A stretch of DNA of 64,000 bases. Source: JANTGF01 sp963750735. Its GTDB lineage: Bacteria; Bacteroidota; Bacteroidia; Bacteroidales; VadinHA17. Shown piece after piece: positions 36,676 through 46,911 of this stretch. The position numbers and the translations under genes are program-made. The notes below the pieces were generated by a model that saw only the letters and a list, made by a program, of their open reading frames with translations, had not been told where the DNA came from and did not search any database. Each line of letters begins with the position of its first letter. Positions within the stretch are counted from its first letter, which is position 1. The DNA lies in contig CAVVRY010000002.1 of NCBI GenBank assembly GCA_963750735.1, positions 1-64,000 of the forward strand, read 5' to 3'.

Positions 36676-37833
36676 TTGGATAAATACAAATATAAAATAC
36701 GACTAAAATATATCCTTTTAATAGTTGCTGTAATTATTGGGGTTTCTTCTCTATTATATACAAACAGATTGGTTAAGGAGTTAAAACTTGAAGAGAAAAA
36801 AAAGGTTGAACTCTGGGCCGAGGCGACACAACAGCTTATAGAACTTGATTTGAATGACACCGTTACCAACATTAACTTCCTGGTTAAGGTAATAGAAAAC
36901 AATAGCACGGTTCCTGTTATTTTAATGAATGAAAAGGGTGATACAACCACCACCCGGAATTTGAGAAGTAAGAGGTTGAAAAACCCAAAATATCTTGCCA
37001 GACAGGTTGAAATAATGAAGAAGGAACATGATCCAATTGAGATAGTATTGGGGAATGATGAGAAAAACTACATCTATTACAAAGACTCACTAATTTTAAC
37101 CAAACTTGCCTATTTTCCATATGTTCAACTGGGTGTAATTATATTGTTTATTCTGGTCGCCTACCTGGCTTTCAGTAGCTCACGTAAATTCGAACAGAAC
37201 CAGGTTTGGGTAGGCTTGACCAAAGAAACTGCACATCAGCTGGGAACACCTACTTCTTCTCTTATGGGTTGGGTAAATGTGCTGAAAATGAAAAATGTAG
37301 ATCCTCAACTTGTAAATGACTTCGAGCAGGATGTTGTTCGGCTTGAAAAAATTACTGAAAGATTCTCCAAAGTAGGTTCCAAGCCGATTTTAACTTCCAC
37401 CAATGTAATTCCCGTAATTATTAATGGGATCAATTACATAAAGTCACGTTCCTCAAGTAAAATTCGCTTTAATATTGGTTTTTCTGAAGCCGACGATATA
37501 AAAATACCCTTGAATATTCCTCTTTTTGAATGGGTAATTGAAAATCTTTCTAAAAACGCCATTGATGCAATGAAGGGGGAGGGAACTTTTGAGATTAAAT
37601 TAACTGACAACACCCAGGTTATATTTATTGACTTTATTGATACAGGTAAGGGTCTTCACAAATCTATGTTTAAGACTATTTTCAAGCCCGGTTTTACAAG
37701 TAAGGAGCGCGGCTGGGGATTAGGGCTGTCTCTGTCAAAGAGAATTATTGAGATGTATCACGATGGTAAAATATTTGTATTGCACTCTGAAGTAAATAAA
37801 GGTACTGCCATACGAATTGTGCTGAAAAAATAA
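36676..37833 (+). CDS. Sensor histidine kinase, short periplasmic domain, TTG start
   Basis: 385 residues beginning at TTG 36676, the only start in this frame after the AsmA stop codon. Helix 1 at about 10-26 (LLIVAVIIGVSSLLY), a periplasmic sensor at about 30-145, helix 2 at about 148-168 (LGVIILFILVAYLAF). The H-box is TAHQLGTPTSSLMGW, N-box ENLSKNAIDAM, and G boxes DTGKGLHKSM and GWGLGLSLSKRI. No HAMP or PAS domain is visible. No response regulator lies next to it, so its partner is elsewhere. It is probably co-transcribed with the AsmA-like gene. Confidence 0.87.
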   Translation: MDKYKYKIRLKYILLIVAVIIGVSSLLYTNRLVKELKLEEKKKVELWAEATQQLIELDLNDTVTNINFLVKVIENNSTVPVILMNEKGDTTTTRNLRSKRLKNPKYLARQVEIMKKEHDPIEIVLGNDEKNYIYYKDSLILTKLAYFPYVQLGVIILFILVAYLAFSSSRKFEQNQVWVGLTKETAHQLGTPTSSLMGWVNVLKMKNVDPQLVNDFEQDVVRLEKITERFSKVGSKPILTSTNVIPVIINGINYIKSRSSSKIRFNIGFSEADDIKIPLNIPLFEWVIENLSKNAIDAMKGEGTFEIKLTDNTQVIFIDFIDTGKGLHKSMFKTIFKPGFTSKERGWGLGLSLSKRIIEMYHDGKIFVLHSEVNKGTAIRIVLKK

Positions 37834-37872
37834 ATTTTAGCCATTTAACTTTTTGAGTTTACCTGTTTATCC

Positions 37873-37903
37873 ATTGGATATCAATAAGATTCCTTTATTT
37901 TTG
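37873..37903 (+). promoter_or_regulatory. Promoter of the U32 peptidase-family gene
   Basis: ATTG (37873-37876), 19 bp, TATTTTTG (37896-37903), then ATG at 37925. The -7 matches TAnnTTTG and the -33 differs from TTTG at one base. Confidence 0.55.
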
Positions 37904-37924
37904 CCTCCTCAATTTTTTTACTAA

Positions 37925-39188
37925 ATGAACATCAAAAGATCTGATATTGAAATAATGGCCCCAGCCGGTTCTTTTGAATCTTTGATGGCTGCCATTCAAG
38001 GGGGGGCTGATTCTGTCTATTTTGGTGTTCAGCATTTGAATATGCGGGCTATATCATCCAGCAATTTTACTCTGGAGGATATGGAAGAAATAGTTTCAAT
38101 CTGTAGTGAATATAAAATCAAATCCTATTTAACACTCAACACTGTTTTATATGATCATGACCTTGAAATAATGCGCAGGATTGTTGAGGCAGCAAAAAAG
38201 TCTGGTGTTTCAGCCATAATACTCTCTGATCAGGCAGCCATTTTTGAGGTACAGTCGAAGGGAATTGAAATTCACCTATCAACACAGCTCAATATTTCAA
38301 ATATTGAATCTTTGAAATTTTATGCACAATGGGCCGATGTAGTTGTGCTGGCAAGAGAGTTAAACCTCAGCCAAATTTCAAATATTCATAGAGCCATTGT
38401 TGAAAATGAAATAAAAGGTCCATCGGGTAACCTGATTAAACTAGAATTATTTGCACACGGAGCTTTATGTATGGCCGTTTCAGGAAAATGCTATATGAGC
38501 TTGCATGAAAATAATGCATCTGCAAACCGTGGTGCCTGTCAGCAGACCTGCAGAAAACCTTACATAGTGACCGAAAAAGAATCAGGTCACGAACTTGAGA
38601 TTGATAATGAATACATTATGTCGCCAAAAGACTTAATGACTATACAGTTTCTTAATAAAATAATCGATTCAGGTATCAGTGTTTTGAAGATTGAAGGCAG
38701 GGCAAGGCCACCTGAATATGTTAAAACGGTTGTTGAATGTTATAATGAAGCCGTAGAGGCTATAATTGCCAAAAGCTATAATGAGGAAAAAATTAATGCC
38801 TGGAAGGAACGATTATCAACTGTGTTTAATCGGGGATTTTGGGATGGATATTATCTTGGGGAGGAAACTTGGAGAATGGAGTCATAAATATGGTTCTCAG
38901 GCAACAAAAAGGAAAGTATACTTAGGAAGAGGCAATAATTATTTTCAAAAGATTGGTGTTGCTGAGTTCGTAATGGAAACGGGCATCCTTGAAATCGGTG
39001 ACGAGATTCTAATTACAGGCCCCACTACAGGAGTAATACAAACAAAGGTTAAAGAAATTCGAGTGGACATGAAACCTGTATCAAAAACTGAAAAAGGCGA
39101 ACAATTTTCAATTCCAATTGATGATATTGTCAGGAGATCGGATAAACTATATAAGATAGTTCAAACCACTCATGAATTACAACAATAA
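37925..39188 (+). CDS. TrhP-like peptidase U32 family protein (tRNA U34 hydroxylation), frameshifted
   Basis: Two frames (37925-38887 and 38766-39188) form a protein of about 420 residues. The first ends GYYLGEETWRMES; dropping one G from the run at 38858-38861 reads GYYLGRKLGEWSHKYGSQATKRKVYLG, the normal family continuation. The Cys signature HGALCMAVSGKCYMSLHENN and NRGACQQTCR matches the TrhP/YegQ group, which makes 5-hydroxyuridine at tRNA position 34 using prephenate. The span is one base over a multiple of three. It lies near mnmH, which also modifies U34. Confidence 0.85.
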
Positions 39189-39199
39189 GAAATAAAATT

Positions 39200-39911
39200 T
39201 TAGAGGTGTGCTTTCCTGATTTCTTCAAGATACATTGCACGTAACTTAACCAGGAATTTCTGCTTTGGTTCTTTTACAACAATCCTGACAACATCTGTTA
39301 CTTCCTTAAGATAGATTACTCCCTGAGCTGCATCAAAATTTTTACTATCAAGATTATTTTTTATGGAATAGGTAATCGTTTCAAATACCTTCCATGACAA
39401 TTTAATCGGAACTTTTAGATAACTCATCAATGGTTCTTCCTGGTCAATGAAAATACCATCTTCAATTTTTTCAAGATCAAATTGCTTCATTACCTTGATA
39501 ACACCTTCGTTGTTGAATTTCTTTTGCTTTGCAAAGAAAATATCCTCATCCATATACCACTTTTGAAGTTCAGGAATTTGGTCAAAACTTTGAAGATCTT
39601 TAATTCGAATGGCTGGGACTTTTGTATTAAAAATAAAAAGTTCTGCTGGTCTGGCTCCGAATCCTATTTTACATTGTTCCCTAATGTTTTCAGAAGCTCT
39701 GGTAATCTGCTCGAATGAATATTCGATTTCTTGTAGCTAAAAATAAATGATGTGGAACAAAACTGGCTGGCAAATCACCGCCATGATATCCAGGAAAAGG
39801 CTCAAAACTCTCCAAAACAAATGTGTTTTCAAGAATATTTGATTTTATTGTATGAAGCTGTTCAACTTTCGTAATGTAACCAAAAGAGGTGATGATTTTT
39901 TTATTTTCCAT
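39200..39911 (-). CDS. Uncharacterised protein, frameshifted
   Basis: Two minus-strand frames (39690-39962 and 39200-39553) join through an otherwise untranslated stretch into one protein of about 236 residues starting at ATG 39911 (MENKKIITSFGYITKVEQLH). Dropping one base near 39733-39738 gives the continuous reading LFLLQEIEYSFEQITRASEN into FGARPAELFIFNTKV and then the downstream frame. No signal peptide or membrane segment is obvious. I do not recognise the family. It lies between the TrhP-like and mnmH genes, so a tRNA-modification role is possible by context only. The span is one base over a multiple of three. Confidence 0.55.
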
Positions 39912-40046
39912 AGATATTGTTATTGAAAAGATTATACTCTTCACAAATGTAAATAATTTCACCTAAAATGCAATGTGTAATATATTTTGCCTGATGAATT
40001 ATGTTTAGGCAAACATTTAAAAACCCTTAAAGAGTCTGGGTGTTTG

Positions 40047-41093
40047 TTAATCGGCTAAAAGGCCTTTCATCCTGGCAAATGAAATTACGTTTTTTGAATT
40101 TTTTAATACGTTTGTTCCCTCCAGCTCAAGCGGATATATTGTGTCAGGCTGACGGGCTGCCAGTCCTTTCAAATAAGCCCTGTCGTAGTATTTCAAAGCA
40201 TGATCTACTGCAATTGCATAGTCTTTATTATCAATGGATTCCAGGCAGGCTTTGGTATTTTGTCCTCCCAGTTTTTTCTGAATTCGAAGAATAGCATTTT
40301 TCAATTCATCGGCATTTAATTCAGCATATTCATTGACCAATTCCTGAATCCGATAATGCTTTCCTATCCGCAATTCAATTACCGGACTTTGCCTCATCTT
40401 TAAAAATATCTCATCAGGAATTTTTACTCCACCTACTGCTTTACTCTCATCCTCAATCCAAATTGTTTTATTCTTATCCAGGTTTTGCCAAATATCAAAC
40501 AGGTTATTTTCAAATTGCTCGGTAGTTGCTTGAATTTCCTGTCCAATTCCTCCAAATGCAGAACCTTTGTGATGGGCCAAATGTTCCAGGTCAATTATTT
40601 GCTCATCCAGGTTTTTGAGTGCATGTAAAATTTTGGTTTTGCCACTCCCTGTCATTCCTCCAAGAATTAGAAAAGAGGTTTTTTTTGCCATTTCAACTTT
40701 TATAAAGCGCCTGTAGGCCTTATATCCGCCTTCAATTATTGAACATTTTATTCCATTGGTTTCAAAAAGCCAGGCCATGGATTCACTTCGCATCCCTCCT
40801 CTCCAGCAGTGAATAAAAATTTTGTTGTCAAAGGCAATCTTTTTTGCCTCCTTAACAAGATTCACCATTTTGGGACCAACAATCTCCAGGCCCTTCATTA
40901 CTGCGTGTTCTTTTCCTGAATTTTTATAGATGGTTCCAACTATTGCCCTTTCATCATTTGTAAAGAGAGGAATATTGTAAGCACCTGGAATGTGTGCGTG
41001 TTCAAATTCTCCTGGAGATCGAACATCAACGATTGGGATGTTTGCATCTTTTAAGATGAATGAGTCAATATTGACTTTTTCAGAAAGATTCAT
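40047..41093 (-). CDS. mnmH: tRNA 2-selenouridine synthase
   Basis: 348 residues. Rhodanese-like domain at about 10-130 with the active-site Cys96 in FIHCWRGGMRSES; Walker A GGMTGSGKT at about 145-153 in the second domain. These features identify MnmH/SelU, which converts 2-thiouridine in tRNA to geranyl-thio- and then 2-selenouridine using selenophosphate. Its usual partner selD (selenophosphate synthetase) is not in the window. Nearby TrhP-like protein also acts on U34. Confidence 0.92.
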   Translation of the reverse strand: MNLSEKVNIDSFILKDANIPIVDVRSPGEFEHAHIPGAYNIPLFTNDERAIVGTIYKNSGKEHAVMKGLEIVGPKMVNLVKEAKKIAFDNKIFIHCWRGGMRSESMAWLFETNGIKCSIIEGGYKAYRRFIKVEMAKKTSFLILGGMTGSGKTKILHALKNLDEQIIDLEHLAHHKGSAFGGIGQEIQATTEQFENNLFDIWQNLDKNKTIWIEDESKAVGGVKIPDEIFLKMRQSPVIELRIGKHYRIQELVNEYAELNADELKNAILRIQKKLGGQNTKACLESIDNKDYAIAVDHALKYYDRAYLKGLAARQPDTIYPLELEGTNVLKNSKNVISFARMKGLLAD

Positions 41094-41139
41094 AAATTGT
41101 ACAATGGAATTTTATCCCGAATAAAAATCAAAAATCATG

Positions 41140-43996
41140 TCAGGTTGATGATTCTGTAAACCACCTCATGAGTACTCTCTTCAATTCTTCAATTCTAACA
41201 GGTTTTGCGATAAAGTCATTCATGCCTTCCATTTTGGCTCTTGCTTTTGCATCCTCACTAAAATCGGCAGTAATTGGAACTATTGGCATATTATAATCCT
41301 TTTTTCTAACCTCTTTTGCAGCATCCCACCCATCCATTTCAGGCATCATAACATCCATAAAAATGATATCGTAATCTTTTTCATCAACCATTTTAACAAC
41401 CTCAACTCCATTCTCAGCAATGTCAATTTCATACCCCAGGTTTTTAAAAAAAGACCGGGCTAATTTTTGATTCATCAGGTTATCTTCGGCCAAAAGAATA
41501 CTAACTTCTTTCCTGAGTTTTGACTTCAGGACACTACCTGTTTGGGCAACTCTAACATTAGGGAAATTATCCTGTAAGATATCAAACAATTCAGAGCCCT
41601 GACATGGCTCAATCAGATAATAATCGATCCCCAATTTCCGGCTGCGAACGTAGTTTCCTTTTTGATCATTTGAGCTGGTGACAATAACCAGGAATTTGCC
41701 AATCAGTTCTTTTTCATTCAGTTTCTCAACAAATTCAAAAGCATCGAAATTTATTGAATCCCTAAGAAGTATTATATGATTCCGCTCTTTTTCCTCCTGA
41801 ATATTCGCTTCAATGAGGTTAATAGATTTCTCGTGATAAAAATTCAACCTGGCCTTTACTCCAAAATTGTTTAACATGTCGGCCACCTTATGACCACTAA
41901 TATCATTGCTTTTTATCACAAGGGCATTAATATGGGAATAGCTTGTAACTTTATCTAAAGGAATATCCTTTTTAACTCTTTCATCCGGGAAAACATCAAA
42001 AGTTAGAATGAACCGGGAGCCAGGATATTCATAATCACCTGAAATTCCTGATGGGCTTTCTGCCTTTATTTCCCCATTCAATAATTCCACCATTTGCTTA
42101 GAAAGAGCTAATCCAAGTCCGGCACCAGCAAATTTCCGGTAAGAAGAACCATCTGTAGCCAAATCAGGTTCAAACAGGTGTTTAAGATCATCCTTTGGAA
42201 TCCCAATACCTGAATCTTCGATTATAACCTGCAGGGTAATTTTACCAGTAGTATTTTCGAGTTGATTGATCTTAATATTGATTTTCCCTTGTGAGGTAAA
42301 TTTTACTGCATTGCTTGTAAGGTGATTTACTATTTGCCGGATCATAAAAGGATCTCCGATTAGGCTATCAGGAACATCTTCTGAAATTCTTAGCTTAAAA
42401 CCCAACTTTTTTTCTTCAGCTACTGGCCGTATCTTGCTCAATGCCAAGTCAATCTCAGACCGCAATGAGAATGGAATTTCTTCTGTGACCATGTCTCCTG
42501 CTTCAATTTTCGAAAATGACAATATGTCATCCAAAATTGAAAGAAGTAATTCCGCTGATTTTCTAATGCTTTTATGAATTCCTTTTTGTTTCGCTGTCAG
42601 GTTTTTTTCTTCAAAATTATCCAGCAAACCTATAATTCCATTCAAGGGTGTTTGAATTTCAATACTAGTATTTGTAAGAAATTCTGACTTGGTTTTTACT
42701 GCAGCGGCTTCCTGCTTTCGCGCTTTTTCAAAGGGTGTAATATCAACCAAAGATTCCAGGAACAAATTTGTATCTGCTTCCTCAGATAAATGCACCTCTT
42801 TCTTAAATAAAGCTATTTCCCTATTGTCTTTTTTGAAAATTACCACATCATTTAAAAAATGTTTTCCGATTTTTTTAGGACTTTCAGGATAGCCAGTTCT
42901 GAAAAACCAGTCCCCCATTATTTCACCAACTTTTACATTTTTTTCATTAGGGAATAATTGTTTTGCAGACTCATTCATCCTTAGAATTTTCCTGTTCTCA
43001 TCAAGTATCATGATGCCGGTTGGCAAAGAATTATAGATTTTCAATAATCCCTTTTCCGATTCATTCAGGACTTTTTCTTTCTTACTAACAGAATGAATAT
43101 AGTTGACTAGCAATCCCACAATCAGGAGGATAAGTAAAAAAGTAAGGCTTGAAATAATTATGGAACTTGTAACTATTGATTTTAGTAGGATATCAGATTC
43201 CAATGAGTAAATTAAACCAAAATTTCTTTTTATAAATCGGAGGGGATAATAGGCTGAAATTAAATCAATTTCTCTTTCTCCTCTAAAAGATTTATGTTGA
43301 ATGACATTTTGATTCTCTTTTTTAATATCATTGGAAATTCTTTCAATCCTACTAATTTTTATTTGTTCCTCAGGATCAAGATTGATATAGATAATATCAT
43401 CATTTGAATCAATTATCCATTGCCACTGAACATCTTCAATATGTGATTTTATAAGAACTGATTTGAGATACTTTTCATAATCAATTAGTACCTCCAAATT
43501 TCCAATAACACTATTCTCACTTATTACAGGCAGGTATAATAGATAGTCGCCATCGGTAAATAAGACAGTATCTTTTGAAAGAAGTTCTTTTTGTTCGTGT
43601 GAGGAATAATAATCGGTAATAAAATTCTCCTGCCGGTCACTAATAAATGCTGAATACCTGTTTATTATTATTAAAAAACTGAATGTTTGAGATTAAATCT
43701 TTGTGCTTAAAATATACTGATTTTAATTGGCTTAGAATCTCATTTTCAGCATTTTCATATTTGTTCGTTTCTTCATCTAGAAAACTGGAAATATTTGTAT
43801 TGAAAAGTATTTTGGATAGTTCACTCTCTAAATCGTAACCGGTTTTTTCAATTTCATTGCCTGCAATTAAGGCCTGCTTCATTAAAAAACTTTTCTGAAG
43901 CGATATTTGCTGCTCGTTAATTTTAAAATAGTAATAAAAATTTGCTGCAAAAATAATTACAATAATAAACCCAACCAGGTAATATATTTTTTTCAT
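41140..43996 (-). CDS. Hybrid sensor kinase with degenerate H-box, frameshifted
   Basis: Two minus-strand frames (43640-43996 and 41140-43497) reconstruct about 951 residues once one G is dropped near 43660, giving QYSAFISDRQEN. Order: helix about 5-22, periplasmic sensor to about 265, helix about 270-300, PAS about 312-420, HisKA, HATPase (NHLTSNAVKFTS, EDSGIGIPKDD, GAGLGLALSKQMVE), a degenerate receiver about 690-810, and an intact receiver about 830-945 (Asp in FMDVMMPEMDG, Lys in FIAKP). The H-box reads FLTNTSIEIQTPLNG: Ile (codon 42661-42663) replaces the phospho-acceptor His. The kinase core may therefore be a pseudokinase or work through another His. The span is one base over a multiple of three. 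Confidence 0.82.
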
Positions 43997-44401
43997 GTTT
44001 TTGTTAAGGCCAGCAAAAGTTTCCTGAGTATGCTCAAGCTATTTAAGTTGGGTTCAAAATTAAGTAAGTAATTAATATTCTGTATACAAAAACAGAGAAA
44101 CTTGTACCTAATTCCAAAAGAATTTTTCTATCCTCAGTTTCTTCTGCTCTGCGCTAAGTAAAGGATACGTTTTTAAAGAAAAAAAGTTCTTGTTTAATCT
44201 GCCACGTATACTCATTTCAAATGTGTGTACAAATTACTATTAAAGGGGGGATGTGTTCAAGTCTTTTCTTGATATATTATGCTGAATATATGCACCTTAC
44301 CAGATTGATTAATCACTGCTTAAAAAAGTATCCATTAGCTTATTTAAAAGCTTTTGATATCAAGTCTTCCAATTATCCCCTATTACATACAATCCTTAGG
44401 G
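43997..44401. other. 405 bp intergenic region, no clear gene
   Basis: Lies between the hybrid kinase start and the 3' end of rsgA. A 108-codon plus-strand frame at 44221-44547 runs antisense into rsgA and has no family features, so I do not call it. I see no tRNA-like cloverleaf, strong promoter or terminator. Confidence 0.4.
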
Positions 44402-45349
44402 TTACCGGTATTTTGAATCTTCATCAAGGTAAAGATTCACATAGCTTTGATATCTGGAAATGCTTATTTTACCTTGTTCAACCGCATTTATTACTGCACA
44501 ATCCGGTTCGTTTATATGTTTGCAATTGTAGTATTTGCAGTTTTTAGCAATTTTGAATATTTCGGGGAAAAAGTGATAGATTTCATCCTTCTCCATATGC
44601 ACCATCCCAAAACCTTTTATTCCAGGTGTATCAATAATATAACCTCCAAAATGCAATTCATGCATTTCTGCAAAAGTTGTAGTATGCTTACCTACTTTAT
44701 GATATTCTGATATTTCAGATGTGGCTATATTAAGTGAGGGGTCGAGATTATTAATAAGTGTAGATTTACCCACACCTGAATTTCCTGAAAACAAATTGAT
44801 TTTATTTTTTACACTCTCCTGAACCACATCCATGTTTGTATTTTCCGTTGCAGAAACATCAATTGAAGAATATCCGGCATTTAAATAAATTGATCTCAAC
44901 TCACTCATTCTTTTAATATTACTTTCAGAATACAAGTCGATTTTATTAAATACAATTGTTACCGGTATACGATATGCCTCTGCGGCAACCAGGAATCTAT
45001 CAATAAATTCATTGTGTGTTTCAGGTGATTCCATAGATACTATTAAAAAAGCCTGATCAATATTGGCTGCAATTATCTGAGAATATTTTGACAGGTTTGA
45101 TGCTTTACGAACAATATAGTTCTTGCGCTCAGAAATAGCCGTGATATTACCTGTTTTATGGCCAGGATGAAGTTCAAAACTAACCCGATCACCTACTACA
45201 ACTGGGTTGGTACTTCTGATACCTTTTTGGCGGAACTTTCCTTTTATCCCACATTCCAAAACTTCTCCCTGATCAGTTTTAAGAGTATACCAGCTGCCGG
45301 TAGATTTTATAACTACCCCCTTAGCTTTTGTAATTGCCAATTTTTCCAT
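44402..45349 (-). CDS. rsgA: Ribosome small-subunit-dependent GTPase A
   Basis: 315 residues. Circularly permuted GTPase: G4-like FNKIDLY at about 140, G5, then P-loop FSGNSGVGKSTLINNL at about 190 and DTPGIKGFG. The N-terminal OB-fold spans about 10-75; the C-terminal zinc site is CKYYNCKHINEPDC at about 280-293. RsgA checks late 30S subunit maturation in the cytoplasm. It is divergent from xth, with a TAATTTTG box at 45366-45373. Confidence 0.95.
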   Translation of the reverse strand: MEKLAITKAKGVVIKSTGSWYTLKTDQGEVLECGIKGKFRQKGIRSTNPVVVGDRVSFELHPGHKTGNITAISERKNYIVRKASNLSKYSQIIAANIDQAFLIVSMESPETHNEFIDRFLVAAEAYRIPVTIVFNKIDLYSESNIKRMSELRSIYLNAGYSSIDVSATENTNMDVVQESVKNKINLFSGNSGVGKSTLINNLDPSLNIATSEISEYHKVGKHTTTFAEMHELHFGGYIIDTPGIKGFGMVHMEKDEIYHFFPEIFKIAKNCKYYNCKHINEPDCAVINAVEQGKISISRYQSYVNLYLDEDSKYR

Positions 45350-45365
45350 AATTTCCTGTCGCCGT

Positions 45366-45373
45366 CAAAATTA
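45366..45373 (-). promoter_or_regulatory. -7 box upstream of rsgA
   Basis: Minus strand reads TAATTTTG, a TAnnTTTG match 17 bp before the rsgA ATG. No clear -33. A plus-strand TATATTTG for the divergent xth gene lies 11 bp further right (45385-45392). Confidence 0.45.
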
Positions 45374-45384
45374 GCAGAAATCTA

Positions 45385-45392
45385 TATATTTG
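45385..45392 (+). promoter_or_regulatory. -7 box upstream of xth
   Basis: TATATTTG matches TAnnTTTG, 21 bp before the xth ATG at 45414. No clear TTTG at 19 bp upstream. Confidence 0.4.
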
Positions 45393-45413
45393 AGAAATTA
45401 TTAAAATTATGCT

Positions 45414-46184
45414 ATGAAAAAGTTAATTTCCTATAATGTAAATGGTATCCGTGCAGCTTTAAATAAGGGTATTGATGAATGGTTAAAAGAAAGTAACCCT
45501 GATATTTTTTGTGTTCAAGAAACCAAAGCCTTGAAAGAACAACTTGATTCCAGTGTTTTTACAGATCTGGGTTACAATCAATACTGGTATTCGGCACAAA
45601 AGAAGGGTTACAGTGGTGTAATGGCTCTTAGTAAAACTGAACCAGATAAGGTAGTCTATGGCATGGGAATGGAAAAATATGATGCTGAAGGACGTGTTAT
45701 CCGCCTGGATTTTAATGATACAACTATAATAAATGTATATATACCCTCAGGTACACAGGGTGGCCCCAGGCAAATATTTAAAATGGAATTTCTATCTGAT
45801 TTTCTTGATTTTATCAACCAGTTGAAAAAGGAAAGACCCAATTTGATTATTACAGGTGATTTTAATATTTGCCATAAGCCCATAGATATCAATCACCCTG
45901 AAAGGCATAAGAAATCATCCGGGTTTCTACCAGAAGAAAGAGAATGGCTTGATCAGTTTGAGAGCAGTGGTTTTTTTGACAGTTTTAGAAAATTCAATGA
46001 TCAACCCGAACAATATACCTGGTGGAGTTATAGGGCAAATTCCCGGGCCAAAAATCTTGGCTGGAGATTAGACTATTTCTGGCTAAGTCAGTCTATGATA
46101 AGTAATATTGAGAGTGCCATAATTCATCCAGATATAAGCCATTCTGATCATTGTCCTATTGAGATTATAACAAGCTTTCAATAG
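45414..46184 (+). CDS. xth: Exodeoxyribonuclease III (AP endonuclease)
   Basis: 256 residues, normal length for ExoIII. Starts KKLISYNVNGIRAALNKG; metal Glu in FCVQETKAL; catalytic Asp/Asn in IITGDFNICHKPID; Asp/His in SHSDHCPIEI. It cleaves DNA 5' of abasic sites and removes 3' blocks in base-excision repair. Confidence 0.95.
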   Translation: MKKLISYNVNGIRAALNKGIDEWLKESNPDIFCVQETKALKEQLDSSVFTDLGYNQYWYSAQKKGYSGVMALSKTEPDKVVYGMGMEKYDAEGRVIRLDFNDTTIINVYIPSGTQGGPRQIFKMEFLSDFLDFINQLKKERPNLIITGDFNICHKPIDINHPERHKKSSGFLPEEREWLDQFESSGFFDSFRKFNDQPEQYTWWSYRANSRAKNLGWRLDYFWLSQSMISNIESAIIHPDISHSDHCPIEIITSFQ

Positions 46185-46257
46185 TACATCAGGTTAAGAA
46201 ATTTGTCATTCAGAATTTTTTTATTATATTTATACCAGAAAACACATTTGGTCAGTA

Positions 46258-46851
46258 TTGATAATCGTGAAATCAGATCGAACAAGAAATATGTTATTGG
46301 AGGTGGCATCCAAAATGTTTGCCCGATATAGCTTTCATAAAACTACTATTGACGAGATAGCTCGTGCTTCCAGAAAAGCTAAAGGTACTGTTTATTATCA
46401 TTTTACAGATAAAGAAGATTTGTTTAAAGCTGTTATTTCAGAGGAGCTTCAGGTTGTTAAAAATGGCTTATTGGAAATTCTGAACAATCCCGATCTGATA
46501 CCACCGGAAAAAGTCAAGGCTTACTTATTAAAAAGGCTGGAATTGCTTTCACATGCTGTAAATTACCAATCGACTTTAGCTACAGAGTTCATTGAACAAT
46601 ATGAATTTGTTGAAGATATTCGACAGGATTACCATAAATGGGAAGGTACGAATATTAAAAAAATGATTTCTGTCGGAATTGATGAGAACTACTTTGGCAA
46701 AACTGATAATCTGGATGTACTTATCGATGTTTTTGTTCTGGTTCTAAAGGTACTAGAAGGTCCACTGCTGGAAAAGGATAAATACCAGGCTTTAATTCCA
46801 CATTTTGATAGTATGATGAATATAATGATCAGAGGAATCTCTAAATCATAA
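46258..46851 (+). CDS. TetR-family transcriptional regulator
   Basis: 197 residues. Helix-turn-helix at about 10-60: LEVASKMFARYSFHKTTIDEIARASRKAKGTVYYHFTDKEDLF. The start is TTG at 46258 or possibly GTG at 46267; no ATG fits. It begins a rightward group of an MMPL exporter, a LolA-like protein and a DUF1302-like barrel, so it probably regulates that group. No obvious palindromic operator was found upstream, unlike the second tetR at 62870. Confidence 0.88.
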   Translation: MIIVKSDRTRNMLLEVASKMFARYSFHKTTIDEIARASRKAKGTVYYHFTDKEDLFKAVISEELQVVKNGLLEILNNPDLIPPEKVKAYLLKRLELLSHAVNYQSTLATEFIEQYEFVEDIRQDYHKWEGTNIKKMISVGIDENYFGKTDNLDVLIDVFVLVLKVLEGPLLEKDKYQALIPHFDSMMNIMIRGISKS

Positions 46852-46911
46852 TTTTTTTGTGTAATAACTGACTATAAAACTACATTAGTATAAAACAACT
46901 ATTAATAAGGA

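Noticed and set aside
44221..44547. 108-codon plus-strand ORF as a gene
   Set aside because: It runs antisense into the 3' end of rsgA, has no recognisable family features, and has no promoter or start context.
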